Origin: Schistosoma mansoni
Lineage: Eukaryota; Platyhelminthes; Trematoda; Strigeidida; Schistosomatidae
Assembly (NCBI RefSeq): GCF_000237925.1
Contig: NC_031502.1
Span: forward strand, 58,091,943-58,155,942
Reading direction: 5' to 3'
Length of the DNA stretch: 64,000 bases
In this document: one piece after another, positions 11,564 to 22,931 of the stretch
Layout of the letters: each line of letters starts with the position of its first letter
How positions within the stretch are numbered: the stretch's first letter is position 1
Position numbers and translations under genes: made by a program
Notes under the pieces: model-generated
Seen by the model: the letters and a program-made list of their open reading frames with translations, nothing else
The model's database searches: none
Told to the model about the DNA's origin: nothing

Positions 11564-11889
11564 TGTAGCTGTAAATAATTCCCCAAAATCAATAGCTCAT
11601 TAAGTGTTCGACATTGGATGCTGACCACGTTGTTTAAGTGGACTTGTTTAACTGAAGGCTTTCGGTCATGCATCCGTACCAGATCACGTTGCAACACGGT
11701 GTGGGACACAGCTCCTATGTTACAATAGCCAGTTAAGAACGAAGTCTCTCGATATATTGGTAACGTATCAAATATATCTTTCCTGTCTCTTCTCGTCTGA
11801 ATTCTGGTTTCCACTTGACTGGGAACGATCGAATATAGAAGGTGCTACTGGTAGCTAGTTGTAAAACTAGAATATCCGTCGCATCTTCA
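11564..11889 (+). mobile_element. Solo LTR of the CsRn1-type Ty3/gypsy element
   Basis: It starts TGTAGCTGTAAATAATTCC and ends near GCATCTTCA. It aligns along its length with the LTRs at 52786-53105 and 58714-59033, diverged by substitutions and small indels. There is no internal region next to it. It lies about 300 bp upstream of the BTBD9-like start codon, so it could affect that promoter (inference). Between 11268 and 11563 I see no other feature. Confidence 0.82.
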
Positions 11890-12760
11890 CTCATTTAGTG
11901 ACTGTAAGTATGTTACCTGAGCCAGTTCAGTCGTCAGTGAATTCCAAAAGCTATCACTTCCAGCACCAGTAGAACTAAGCTGGCCAATCAGCCTTTTGAA
12001 AGATTTAGCTGAAGGTCCCATGACTATAACTTCTGGTTAGGAGCCCCATAACCTGTCAAGTATTTTTAACAAGTACGTTTGTGTTCCATACGGAATGAAT
12101 ACTATCTAGAGTGTAGACGTTTTACAGAAGCTTTTCAGTCGTCTGATAGGTGGAGGGAGCTGTGAGATATGGGGCAGACTATAATTACATCTCTCAATCC
12201 TCCTGTACAGCACTGCATGTTAATAAGGAGCCACGAGGCGATGTGAGAAGAGTTTGACTTCTAGTCCTAGTAAAATTTTGATTTTCCATTCCTCTCCAAG
12301 TGAGCATGTCCTTCTGAAAAGGATGTCGGATTTGCAGACATTAAGGAGGGTACTGTCCGAAATATCTTCTTATAAAGTGATCTCATAACCCAGTAAAATC
12401 AGTGAGGTTGGTGTTAGAGGGATACAAAACTACCCATTTTGGGGATTTGTCAACCACTCCACTTTTAAAGGTAAGGGTATATAAATCATCGATTTTTTTC
12501 TTTACTGCTTTTAAGTGAAAAATGATACTCTAGTTGTCTTTGCCAATTGGCTTACCTCAGCCAGTGAGACTTGTTCACTCTTTAGGTTTGTTTCCAGAAT
12601 ATAAGGTACTTGACTCCATTAATATTCAAAACTACTTTCATTTTGTAGTTGAAACCTCGCAAGAGAAAATCACTCACTTATATCCACTTAAAAGTTGAGT
12701 GGAAGTATCAGAAAAAGTAGCGCCCAGATTTACGTGTGGAGAGTTTAATACCGGAATAAC
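11890..12760. other. Intergenic, nothing recognised
   Basis: About 870 bp between the solo LTR and the gag-bearing LTR element. No coding similarity or repeat family was seen. Confidence 0.5.
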
Positions 12761-12926
12761 TGTGATGTTTAAATAAATCAATGACTTCTTCGTATTGATG
12801 ACTGTTGTAATTTTGAATTCCAAATACAATACATTCGTTCGGGCTCATCTAATACTTCTTGATTACATTGCGTTATTCCGGGGATTACTAGTTTATACTA
12901 TAATTCAAATACTTCTAATTATCATA
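12761..12926 (+). repeat. 5' LTR of the compact element
   Basis: 166 bp, matched by 14692-14857 with two substitutions (near 12892-12900). Confidence 0.88.
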
Positions 12927-12946
12927 TTGGCGTCGCGACTGAGCCT

Positions 12947-14581
12947 GTGATGGAACGGTTAAATATAAATTCAGATTTTAATGCTTTTGAGGAGTACATG
13001 GAAAGGTTCGAAATCTGGGCTATGACCAAGGAAGATGATGAGGATTTTAATATTGTGGCCCATTTCCTTACATTCATCGGGAAAGAAGCATACAGCCTTA
13101 TAAAGATTTTGGCACTTCCAGACAAACCGATTTCACTCCCCTATGCAACTCTCAAGCAACTTCTGTTGGATCATGTAAAGTATACAAATTCCGAATGCGG
13201 TAAGAAAGGAAAATCCGATAAAATGACTCGTCAGAACATCAGGAATTCCACTTATTCAAACGGTCGTCGTAGTTCGATGCGTAATCAAATTTATTCAGAT
13301 GATACTTCATTGAGTTGTGAAACAGTCCATGATGATGAGCACAAGTTTAGTAAATGCATGTTCTGCCGCAAGTTTCACCCATGTAATTCATGTATATTTC
13401 GTAATTCTAAGTGCTTTAAATGTGGTATAACTGGACATATTCAGTCAGTTTGTAATACCATGGTTCATTTCGCTGAAAGTAATGCTAAGATGGATGCTTC
13501 TAATGATCAGTTATCTTTATCTAGAAGAGGTATAACGTTATATAACAGTCCAGAGTTGAATGAAACCCAGAGTCATTGGGAGGCGAAAATTCTCAACCAA
13601 CCAACTTATCAGATTTCTCATGTTATTGTACCAGATATGGTTTGTCGTAATAATTCACATACTTCTGATGTAATTTCTTACAACTCTGAGAATAGAATGT
13701 TAAATGAGTCAAATCATGATCAAAAACCAAATTCAGTCATGGTAGATGTTGAATTCCCTGATGATCCATTACCTAATGAAACTCTTAATCAATTTGAGGA
13801 AAATATTTCAGAAGAATCGGATTCTGATATCATATCAAGTGTCAGTGGTCCTCATAATGAATTGATCTCTAATGATATTCCTAATGAATGTGAAAAATAT
13901 GTTTCTTATGAGTTGAATTCTAGTCATATTTCTGATGTTATTGTGTCATATGTTGGATACTCTGACGAACAATGTATGTTGAATAGAATCCCTAGTCAGG
14001 GGTATAATGAATCAGAGGGGATAGCAAAATTTACCGAAATAATCAGAGAACCAGCTTGCCCAGAAGTGAAGTTTGCACAGACAGAGAATCCAAATCAAGT
14101 CCAAGATTATCCTAATGAATATGAGGCAGATGAATGTTTTCTATTCGATTGTTTCGCAGGTAAATCAAGCCTAATTGAATCACATGTGTTAATTACATAT
14201 ATCAATGCATATCCATCTGTATATTCTAATATGAATAACAAAAAGTATATGTATCATGATTTTTATTCAAGTCAAAGTCACATGATGGAATACCTCAAAT
14301 CATATATCAGTGTTTATTCCCAAATACTCACATGCAGTAGTCGATGCGTAAGATTTGAGAAGATAATGCAAATTGGGAACGTCATATTGGCTAAAACATT
14401 GCGAAGTAAGGACCCAACATTATTTCGTGGGGGAGGATATTGTTGGAAAGTCCATGATGCAAATTCTAAATATCAATGGTTTCACTACAAAGCCGGCATG
14501 CTGATTGTATACAATTCCAGAACCCAGGTGAGTCTGTTCCAATTTCGGTTGTTAATTCTAATACTAATGAGTGCATTCTAG
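12947..14581 (+). CDS. Gag-like protein with CCHC zinc knuckle, 544 aa
   Basis: It is uninterrupted from ATG 12947 (a second ATG is at 12950) to a stop at 14579. Residues 1-80 look like a gypsy gag capsid segment (FNAFEEYMERFEIWA, FLTFIGKEAYSLIKIL, PYATLKQLLLDHV). A CX2CX4HX4C knuckle, CFKCGITGHIQSVC, is near residue 157, preceded by a Cys-rich CMFCRKFHPCNSC. Residues about 180-470 are acidic, N/S-rich and without recognised domains. The last 60 residues (IGNVILAKTLRSKDPTLF) faintly resemble an integrase C-terminal tail, suggesting a gag-to-pol-end fusion by internal deletion (inference). A 544-codon open frame in a degraded neighbourhood suggests youth or selection. Confidence 0.75.
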   Translation: MMERLNINSDFNAFEEYMERFEIWAMTKEDDEDFNIVAHFLTFIGKEAYSLIKILALPDKPISLPYATLKQLLLDHVKYTNSECGKKGKSDKMTRQNIRNSTYSNGRRSSMRNQIYSDDTSLSCETVHDDEHKFSKCMFCRKFHPCNSCIFRNSKCFKCGITGHIQSVCNTMVHFAESNAKMDASNDQLSLSRRGITLYNSPELNETQSHWEAKILNQPTYQISHVIVPDMVCRNNSHTSDVISYNSENRMLNESNHDQKPNSVMVDVEFPDDPLPNETLNQFEENISEESDSDIISSVSGPHNELISNDIPNECEKYVSYELNSSHISDVIVSYVGYSDEQCMLNRIPSQGYNESEGIAKFTEIIREPACPEVKFAQTENPNQVQDYPNEYEADECFLFDCFAGKSSLIESHVLITYINAYPSVYSNMNNKKYMYHDFYSSQSHMMEYLKSYISVYSQILTCSSRCVRFEKIMQIGNVILAKTLRSKDPTLFRGGGYCWKVHDANSKYQWFHYKAGMLIVYNSRTQVSLFQFRLLILILMSAF

Positions 14582-14703
14582 ATAATACAGAGTCTACATC
14601 CAATACACCGTCGGACAGATGTAAGATGAACTTAAGAAGAAGACGAGCAATCGATTACAGACACTTACACTCCAATTCGAGCTGTGGCGGATGTGATGTT
14701 TAA
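14476..14703 (+). CDS. Second overlapping frame, conserved C-terminal tail
   Basis: A different frame ends in MNLRRRRAIDYRHLHSNSSC and a CGGCDV terminus, with its stop inside the 3' LTR. The same tail, diverged, is encoded at 17028-16810 on the minus strand (CGGFDVYMNQ end). That conservation suggests the real polyprotein C-terminus of the parent element lies in this frame. It may be reached by frameshifting, or be a leftover of the deleted pol. Confidence 0.5.
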   Translation: MVSLQSRHADCIQFQNPGESVPISVVNSNTNECILDNTESTSNTPSDRCKMNLRRRRAIDYRHLHSNSSCGGCDV

Positions 14704-14857
14704 ATAAATCAATGACTTCTTCGTATTGATGACTGTTGTAATTTTGAATTCCAAATACAATACATTCGTTCGGGCTCATCTAATACTTCTTGATTACATT
14801 GCGTTATTCCGGGGATTACTAGTTCATACTACAATTCAAATACTTCTAATTATCATA
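14692..14857 (+). repeat. 3' LTR of the compact element
   Basis: Direct repeat of 12761-12926, followed directly by target duplication ATAAC at 14858-14862. Confidence 0.88.
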
Positions 14858-14862
14858 ATAAC

Positions 14863-16351
14863 CCAGGAAGTACGTGTAGGATAGTGTAGAATCATTAACC
14901 AGAAGAGTGTTTCTAGAAATCCATTGGTTTCATCGATGTTATTCCTTGTGAAGAGACGAAGCATTATCTAGAGTAAGTATTTTCTTCCACGCCTTAAGAC
15001 CATACGCGTAAAGCTGGTTTTAAGAGCCTAAAGAACTAGGTAGGTTTGTAGTGGCATTGGGTTCCAACCACAAAATCCTCAAAGCTGAACACAAGACAAC
15101 TGGGAAAATGGATATCCCGGAAGATTAAGCTGTGCCGGACGGTTGTTTTCATCTTCAGGAGTTAGTTATGATACTCCCTACCGAAAGCAGTAAGCGTATT
15201 AATTTCCGCCGAAATATCTTAGATTAAGCCTGCGCAACATATAAGCTTCAAACTTTGACGAGCGCAAATGGTAAACTTATTGTTCCTTTGGTACTATGTC
15301 TCGGTAGTTGAAGAGCTTTTAGAATTGTGGAGAGGTATACTCTTGGTTATGTTTCTTCCAGATTTGAAGTGTGGAACCATAAGATCGCAATTGGGGCCGG
15401 TTGTACAGTAGTACCCAAAGAGGACTCCATTAGCACTTAAAAGGCTAAGATAGATGTTGATTTCTTGAGAGGTTTACTAAAAGAGTGTGTCATAGTCTCT
15501 TTGGGGGGTAAAATTCTCAAAATTATTGAGGTTCGCATAAACATTTTATCGAGGTTCATTCATGTTCTGTCCCAAAAAGGCATCCCTTTATTTATGGATT
15601 AGTAATGATTACTATGAATCGTCATTAAGATGTTTGTGAGATATGAGGTTAATCATGACCATATTACTTGTACCGACCACATATTCTCCTGGAACATAAT
15701 AAGCACTCGGTAAAAATTACGGTCATGCCATGAACTGACCTGGCTGATTAATTCGAGCTCATAAATGAACTGATACAAAATAGATTACGTTGCACGAGTT
15801 GTTGTATTCACGCTGTTTTCAAAGCCACGATCAATAACTTGCGACTTGGGTTTACAGATGAGATAGTGAAGCAATAAGGTTTGCACAGTGAACAATACGT
15901 TCACCAGTAGGCATAGTAGCGAATTATAGCGTAATTACGACGACAAAGCTTGCCAGACCATCTAAATAAAATATCTATAAAACGACCCAATGAACTCTTT
16001 GTATCAGTTCTATTTTGAGACATTAAGTAGACGTTTAGCGGAGTCCTGGTTTCTACTTTGTGCTCTTATGAGACTAAGGCTGACACTTAGGAAATTCATG
16101 ATAAAGGATTTGAGTTTCCATAATAAACAAAGATGAATATCAAGAGGTTCGTTGCTTTTCTTACGTTTGGATTATTTTGTACTCATAGATCTTCACAGAT
16201 CTCTGGGGCAAACAGCGCTGACTTTTTGATATTAAGACCCAGTTTGGTCGTTTTTGGAAGCCCCATTGTCTCCTGTAATCTCAACCTTGACCTAACTATG
16301 ATGGACTAACTGCGACTTCAGGCATTCTATGGTTACTGCCTGTCTTAAAAT
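14863..16351. other. Intergenic, nothing recognised
   Basis: About 1.5 kb with no coding similarity and no match I can see to the other repeats in the window. Confidence 0.45.
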
Positions 16352-16672
16352 CGGATGAATTGAATGTAAATAAATTGAATATTGAATCTTTGAAGATCAA
16401 TGAGGACGATAGTTCCATTGCAGACTATTCCGAGAGAAATGTAATTCCGGGCGACACTAACGATGATAGTGACAGTATTGAAGATGATGATACAGACGAA
16501 GAACAAGACGAGATTCACTGTAGATCTCATTATTTCCAACAACAAAACAATGATCAAATTCAGGCACCAACTATGGACATGATGTCTGATAACTCAGGTA
16601 TTCTTCTACTTAAATTTTGGCACATTAATTGTTGCGACTTTTTATTATGATGGTAGTAACAATGGTAGTAGT
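16352..16672 (+). pseudogene. Inverted partial copy of BTBD9-like exon 5
   Basis: It matches the reverse complement of 124-445: the last about 248 nt of exon 5, its GT donor and about 75 bp of intron. The 96-residue translation, intron read-through included, is identical in both copies. I found a single substitution (GAT to GAC, synonymous). The exon's acceptor and 5' part are missing, so it cannot be a normal exon. Homology stops inside the exon at 16352 and fades after 16672. Confidence 0.9.
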
Positions 16673-16724
16673 AACGACAAGAGTATTTGAATTATAGTAT
16701 TAACCAGTAATCTCAGAAACAACA

Positions 16725-17040
16725 CAATTTATTCAAGAAGTATCAGATGAACGCAAACGAATGTACTGTATTTGGAATTCAAAATAAAGCAGTCATCAAT
16801 AAAAAGGAATTATTGGTTCATATACACATCAAAACCCCCACAGCTGAAATGAAGATCCAGAATTCTGAGATCAATCGTACCTCTTCTCTTTAAGTTCATC
16901 ACGTGTCTGTTCGATTGTGTAATATTCGTAGACTCTGTGCAATCTAGAATACAACAGTGAGGACGGCCCACGGGTGAACTTCGGAAAGCCCTAAGAAGTT
17001 CAAAAGAAGTCAAACATATTCCATCCAATCAGCTCTCGGA
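16725..17040 (-). mobile_element. Diverged relative of the compact LTR element (3' end plus LTR)
   Basis: The minus strand encodes LDCTESTNITQSNRHVMNLK with a CGGFDV tail, like the end of the 12.8-14.9 kb element. LTR-like sequence follows (ATTGATGACTG, TTGAATTCCAAATACA, TCATCTGATACTTCTTGA). It is truncated at both sides and abuts the BTBD9 exon-5 copy. Confidence 0.72.
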
Positions 17041-17289
17041 AGAATATTCCAGAATCACTACGTATAGCTCCCCTATTGGACAAATGTTAATAATCCTCTG
17101 TATGCGGATTGGATAACTATAATGATGGTTTCGCTTTTACTAAAAGCTATAAATACGTGACAGACGTGTACCATAATCGATACTGTTTGGAATAACATTC
17201 CTTCCACTTGTCTTCTGTCTTCCCACTTGCGACTTGGGAAGGTTCTAGCGTTCGAGTGCTCAAATTATCCGTGGCATACTAAGAATCTA

Positions 17290-19356
17290 AGTTCAAGATA
17301 TAACATCATCAATGAAAGCGTTGACGACGATAAAGATCAGTTCTACGAGAGGCTGCAATCAATCATAGTGAAGTGCTTAGGAAATGACCTGACCATCCTG
17401 ATGAGAGACCTAAACATCGGAATGCACAACACCGGGTATGAAGATATCATAGGACGATGTGGAACGACTGGGAGAAGGGAACGAGAATGGTAACATTTTA
17501 AAGTTTATGTTCATTCAACAAAATGGTTATAAGCGGCACAATATTCCCCCACAGACGCGTAAACGAAGCTACATGGGTCTCGTCGGATCACACTACACAG
17601 AATCAGATCGATCATATTTGCATCAGTAAAAATTCAGAACATCTATGGAAGATGTGAGAACGAGGAGATGAGCCGACATAGCTTCAGATCACCACCTATC
17701 TAGTGGTTGCCACGATGAATTTGAGGTTAGAGAAGTACTAGACGACTGGATCAACAGCATTTCAAAGGTTCAATACATTCTTCCTTCGACATACTGACAA
17801 ACTCAACGAATTCAAGTTAGCTCTCAGTAACACGTTTCAAGCCTTACAAGATCTGCTTACAGAAGAAACTAATATGGAGGACAATTGGAAAGGGATCAGG
17901 GAAGCACTAAGTTTAACGTGTCAGGAGGTTCTGGGTCTCAAGTACAATCATCATAAGGAATGGATTTCTATGGAAACCCTGGAAAAGATTCAAGAAAGGA
18001 AGCACAAGAAGACAGCAATTAACAACAGCTGAAGGACAGAGAAAGTCGAGTCACAAGCTGAGTACCGAGAAGACAAGTAAATAAACGATAGAATTAGAGC
18101 TGACAAGTAGAAATACGTGGATGACCTAGCAACGATTGAGGAGAAAGCTGCAACAGGCAACATGAAACAACTACATGACAACGAAGAAACCGACAGGGAA
18201 ATACAGTGAACCAGAGAGACCGGTCAAAGACGAAGAAGGCAAGCATGCCACTGAGATTCGAGAACAAGAAAACAGATAGGTATACCACTTTGAGGAACTC
18301 TTGAGCAGACCAGCTCCACTGAATCCACCGGACATCGATACAGCCCCTACAGACCTTCCTATAGATGTCACTCCACAAACGACTGAAGAAATCTGGATGG
18401 ACACCAGATAAATCAATAGTGGGAAGGCAGTCGGACCTGGCAATATAGCAGCCGAAGTACTAAAGTCAAACATAAAAGCAACTGCAAACACGTCCCGCGT
18501 TCTGTTCAGGAGGTTTTTTGAGGAGAAACAAGTGCCACTAGACTGGAAAGAAAGACACCTCATCAAGATATCAAAGAAAGGAGATCTGAGTGAGCGTGAG
18601 AACTACAGAAACATCATACTGCTATCGGTACCAGAAAAAGTTTTCGACAGAGTGCTGTTGAACTTAGTGGAACATTTAGTAGGTGCCCAAATTCGAGATC
18701 AACAGACTGGATTTCGTGAGAATTGATTGTATATCACCCAAACCGTGACATTATGGACCACTGTTGAGCAATCGATTGAATGCAATTCGTCACATATACA
18801 TCAACTTCATTGACTATGAGAAAGCATTTGACAATGTGGATAAAAGAACTTCATGGAACTTTCTTTGACATAATGGAGTGAGTAGCTGAGGAAATCGTCA
18901 ACATCTTAGGGAATTCATACGACGAACTACACTGAAATTGGTGCATGGAAGACTGTTGACAGATGCATTCCAAGTGTGGACGGGTGACATTCAACGCTGC
19001 TTATTCTCACTTTTGTTTTGACTGGTGGTTGATTATCAAGACCTCGATATCTGAGGGGTATCTTGGAATACAATGGACAGATTAAACGCTGCTTGGTGGT
19101 TTTGACTTGGCAGATGACAATGCTTTTATATCCCATACACACTAGCAATCGAAGGTGGAGACAGTTATTTTAGCAGTGTAGATAAGTCTAAGGAACAAAT
19201 TACATCGGGAATTGAAGGCAGACATCAAAGGAGTGGATAATATTCGAAATTACTATAAAGGATTATCCAGAACGAGGTTCAATGGAGAATCCTAGTGAGC
19301 GGCCTATTCTCCTCCACGAAGGGTAACAGGAGTAAGTAATTAAGTTAGCAAGTAAG
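17290..19356 (+). mobile_element. LINE family B, degraded 5'-truncated copy
   Basis: Plus-strand non-LTR element of the CFDP2/Bov-B-like endonuclease-RT type. Recognisable in shifting frames are endonuclease residues (DKDQFYERLQSIIVKC, DLTILMRDLN), the RT N-terminus (VPLDWKERHLIKISKKGDL, RDQQTGFREN), a motif-A-like region (INFIDYEKAFDNVD near 18800) and a DDN remnant of the FADD motif near 19110. It ends in the family 3' tail (GAGCGGCCTATTCTCC, GTAAGTAATTAAG). There are many stops and frameshifts, so it is non-functional. Confidence 0.82.
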
Positions 19357-20445
19357 TAAAGTTGATATGCTATGTATTAGTATACTGTCGACATGGTATA
19401 AAGTTTCGTAACTTTTGTACATAAATTTCAACAAAATCTTCTTACCCGTCCACTCAAACTTCTAGACCTATCGTTCAGACTTTTGAGGATGCTACAAGTA
19501 TCACTGATTGGATATTTGCCTTCCATAACCTTTGTCTGTCTGTAAAGATGCATTAATGTTGTTAGTGGTATGGTCATTTAAAGCTGACACTCATAGTAGT
19601 AATAGTTTATTGAGGTTATTGACATTCTTACTGTCTGTAAAGATAATGATTGAAATCAAATAAGGTTTATTGAACCTCCAGCTCCCTGGTGTCCTGTCTT
19701 ATGTTGATTTTAGAGATGAGTGTTAGTTTAAGTGATAGTTATAGTTTCAACTCAATGTTATACATATTGTTTGGTATCGGTAACTAGCATATTCATGTAA
19801 TTTTCCTAATTTTGAAGATCGTTATTGATGCCAATACTAAAAGTCTGTCAAGCAAAGATTGTGAACTAGTTGTTTCTCGGTATCCGTATGTAGATGCTAA
19901 GAAATGACCACAAGGTAAATTCGAACTCAGACCTTAAGAAATAATTATACCTTTACCTCCACATGATAGAATTCTAGGTTGGAATTTTTATTTCATCAGT
20001 TGACCACTATGAATAATTAATTATTTAACTTTCAGCGAAATAACAAGTGAGATAGCTCAGTCACACCGTGATCAAGGATGGTCACCTCATTCTTTGTCTC
20101 AACAAAGGGAACTTCATTTGATCGATCTCTGATTATTCTTTGCTTTGTTTAAAAAGCAGGAAATCATGAAGAAGTGCATTTATAAATTTCCATATCTTTT
20201 GCCGCCAGAGAAAATAATAAAACTGGTTTGTATACAAGTTTTTCAGTCTTCAATGTTATTATTCTTCAAAGGCTAGGATCCATTCATAGAACGAGTTCAT
20301 AGAAGAGAAATAAGTTTATAATGAAACTTTGGAATAAATTTATTTAGTTTGCTCGAAAACACTGAACTTATGGTGGATCAAAAATTATATGAACTCAAAA
20401 TTAGCAATAAAGTTATTACGTCCAAATGTTGATATTATAGTATAC
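19357..20445. other. Intergenic, nothing recognised
   Basis: About 1.1 kb of AT-rich sequence without a recognised gene or repeat. Confidence 0.45.
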
Positions 20446-20845
20446 TGTGGGGCCAGTGAAATATCACTGAACCCTAGTCAAATCATCCGGCAGTTGGGTC
20501 ACTGAATATCGAACAGATCATCGATCACCGTCAAGGTCAAGGACAATCAACGCGCATCATTTAATCATACACCATGGACTGGCCCATGCGGCAGTGGTTC
20601 TACTTCGCTTGTATCTACTTTAACTAATATATTCCTGTTATAACATCCCTTATGTTATACAGTCTTCAGAGCATCCATGGTCCCTTGATACGTCGATGGG
20701 GTAATCCACGTAAGGTGCTGGTCGCGAGGTGTGACTTCGAAGTTAGCTTGTTCGTTACACCGTTCCCGTCTTACTCGATTAGGCCTACAATCATTCGACA
20801 TAGACCATCAACGTTGATGGTCTACACAGGTGAGCCCGACGTGAT
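20446..20845 (+). mobile_element. Lone LTR with tRNA-Trp-type primer-binding site
   Basis: It starts TGTGGGGCCAGTG and ends CTACACA at 20828 (TG...CA termini, 383 bp). It is followed directly by GGTGAGCCCGACGTGAT (20829-20845), which resembles the complement of a tRNA-Trp 3' end and the site at 53107-53124. No gag or pol follows and no second LTR was seen. The LTR is unlike the other two LTR families here. Confidence 0.6.
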
Positions 20846-21104
20846 GGTCTACAATACAATATATAAGTTACAAACACAAATAAAAGTTAAGGGACGTTAC
20901 TCAAATCGTCAGGTTTGGGCGTGTTCGAGTTGCATTTGGTACTATATTCCACAGTTATAAATGATTAATAATTCCAGTGTAGTTAATGTAATTCCAGGGA
21001 TATAGCCAGATGTAGTATATAATGGAAATATGACTATAGTCTATAAATATAGCTAATAGATATTTTATAGTTCAATTATCGCAACCACAGGCAATTGAGA
21101 ACGA

Positions 21105-21123
21105 GGTGTGTGTGTGTGTGTGT
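21105..21123. repeat. (GT)n microsatellite
   Basis: About nine GT units. The surrounding 20846-21480 has nothing else I recognise. Confidence 0.85.
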
Positions 21124-21484
21124 AACAGTGTATTTACGAGCTATTAACAGGATGTCATGCTATGAACGATTCAAAGACGGAAGAGTGAGTGTTTAAGATA
21201 ATACACTAAAACAATTTTGACAATCATTTGTGGTAAATGTAAAAACTATGAAAATCTGCAAAATAAATGCAAATATTATCAAAAACTATTTAGAAAATAA
21301 GTTTGTCGTGCCTATCTCTATAAACTAACTACTATTCTAACAATAGAAAGGTAGAAGGTGATAAAACGATGATAATGATGAAAACTCGTTGCTAACAATC
21401 ATTTTCACACCTATTAGTCACCAATAAGTTATACTTGGAACTCAAAACGATTGTAAACCAACATCAAGATCAGAATTTTCTATA

Positions 21485-21950
21485 CGAATGTGAAGACACT
21501 TCTACTGATGAGGCGGAGACATGGAAAACTACGAAAGCCATCATCCAGAAGATACAAGTGTTGATTAACAGTTGTCTACGCAAGATACTCTGAATCCGTT
21601 GGCCAGACACTATCATCAACAACCTACTGTGGGAGAGAACAAACCAGATTCGATCCAGTGGAGGAAGAAATCAGGAAGATATGTTGGAAGTGGATAGGAC
21701 ACACATTGAGGAAATCACCCAACTGCATTACAAGGCAAGTCCTCACATGGAATCCTGAAGGCCGAAGGAGAAGAGGAATACCAAAGAACGTATTGCGCCG
21801 AGAAACGGAGACAGACATGAGAACAATGAACAAAAATTTGATAGATCTAAAAAGGAAGGTCCATGATAGAGTGGGTTGGATAACGCTGGTCGTTGGCCTA
21901 TACTCCATTGGGAGTAACAGGCGTAAGTTAGTAAGCAGGTAAGTTATACT
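21485..21950 (+). mobile_element. LINE-B 3' fragment
   Basis: It encodes the C-terminal end of the RT protein ([56 protein letters not shown]) and the 3' tail (GGCCTATACTCC, GTAAGTTAGTAAG). The 5' part is missing, typical of truncated LINE insertion. Confidence 0.82.
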
Positions 21951-22544
21951 TTAAATCAATCACATTATTTGATACTTTGTTCCACCAGATTACCTCAAAA
22001 TTAAAGCATCAATCAACATTACGCTCCAAAACCACTGACAACACCTCATAAACATACATACATAAACATATATATGTAGTGATGTGAATCCACGTTTCTT
22101 TCTTCAAGTATAAATGATAAGCGATAAGGATATAACCGTTGACCAACAGAGAGTCATCTCATTTTAACGGTGCATATATATAATGAAAAAAGTGTCAATC
22201 ATTCAAATATGTAAATACATTTCCTAGATTCATCTAAAGATGTATGATACTTTTTTTGGTAATTATTTTGCAAATATTTTCTATTTAGTTTCTAATATTC
22301 TTTTTTCTTTCTAAATATCCTTAGTGCATATAGTTACTATTATAGTTGATCACTTATCAATGTAATAGTTCACTGAAATACAAAATAAGATAGACATTGT
22401 GTAAGAGATGATTCTTTTTGTATTCTTAGTCTTCTTCATCATCTTCATAGAAATTGTAATATAATAAATTCATTAATTACATAATATACCTTTTCTAGTG
22501 TTACAGTTATGTTGCTAGGTAGATTAATGTATCCATGCCAACTA

Positions 22545-22610
22545 CATATATATATATATATAGGGGGGGAGAAAGAGGGAGGGAGGGAGAAAGAGGGAGG
22601 GGGAGAGAGT
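22545..22610. repeat. (TA)n followed by pure G/A tract
   Basis: An 18-bp TA run, then about 48 bp of almost pure purine (GGGGGGGAGAAAGAGGGAGG and similar) at 22563-22610. The flanks 21951-22919 hold nothing else recognised. Confidence 0.85.
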
Positions 22611-22931
22611 TGGATAATTAATAATAATTTTTTTTAACTGTTAATAATTATATACCATCGAATGACAATAAATTTTCATTTGAATGACATAACAGTTGGT
22701 TAATATGTAAATTAAAACAAAACAAAACCGAAAAAAATTTGGAAAGTTTATCAACAAAGTAACTGTCCAAATGTTAATTATTAATTCCATTTTATTTGTC
22801 TATTGTAATATTAGGAGATGAATAGATAGTCTACAATTTCATTATGAAGATGATGATGATAATAATAAAACAAAATGATGGAAGTAGTTTTGTTTCTGGG
22901 AAATGTAAAAAAATATGTGCATAATGTTTTT

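Larger units (their letters stand above)
12761..14857 (+). mobile_element. Compact gag-bearing LTR retroelement lacking RT
   Basis: 166-bp direct LTRs (12761-12926 and 14692-14857, TGTGATGTTT...TATCATA) differ at two sites. The 5-bp target duplication ATAAC lies at 12756-12760 and 14858-14862. A primer-binding-site-like TGGCGTCGCGACTGAGCC follows the 5' LTR by one base (12928-12945). The interior holds one long open frame with a zinc knuckle and no protease, reverse transcriptase or integrase catalytic core. Length is about 2.1 kb, so it must rely on proteins made elsewhere. A diverged relative is at 16725-17040. Confidence 0.88.

Noticed and set aside
16360-16650. Plus-strand 96-residue frame as a separate gene
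   Set aside because: It is an inverted, truncated copy of BTBD9-like exon 5 running into intron sequence, not an independent gene.
18094-18566. Hydrophobic minus-strand frames
   Set aside because: Antisense of the decayed LINE-B protein; the apparent membrane-like composition comes from complementing Lys/Glu-rich codons.
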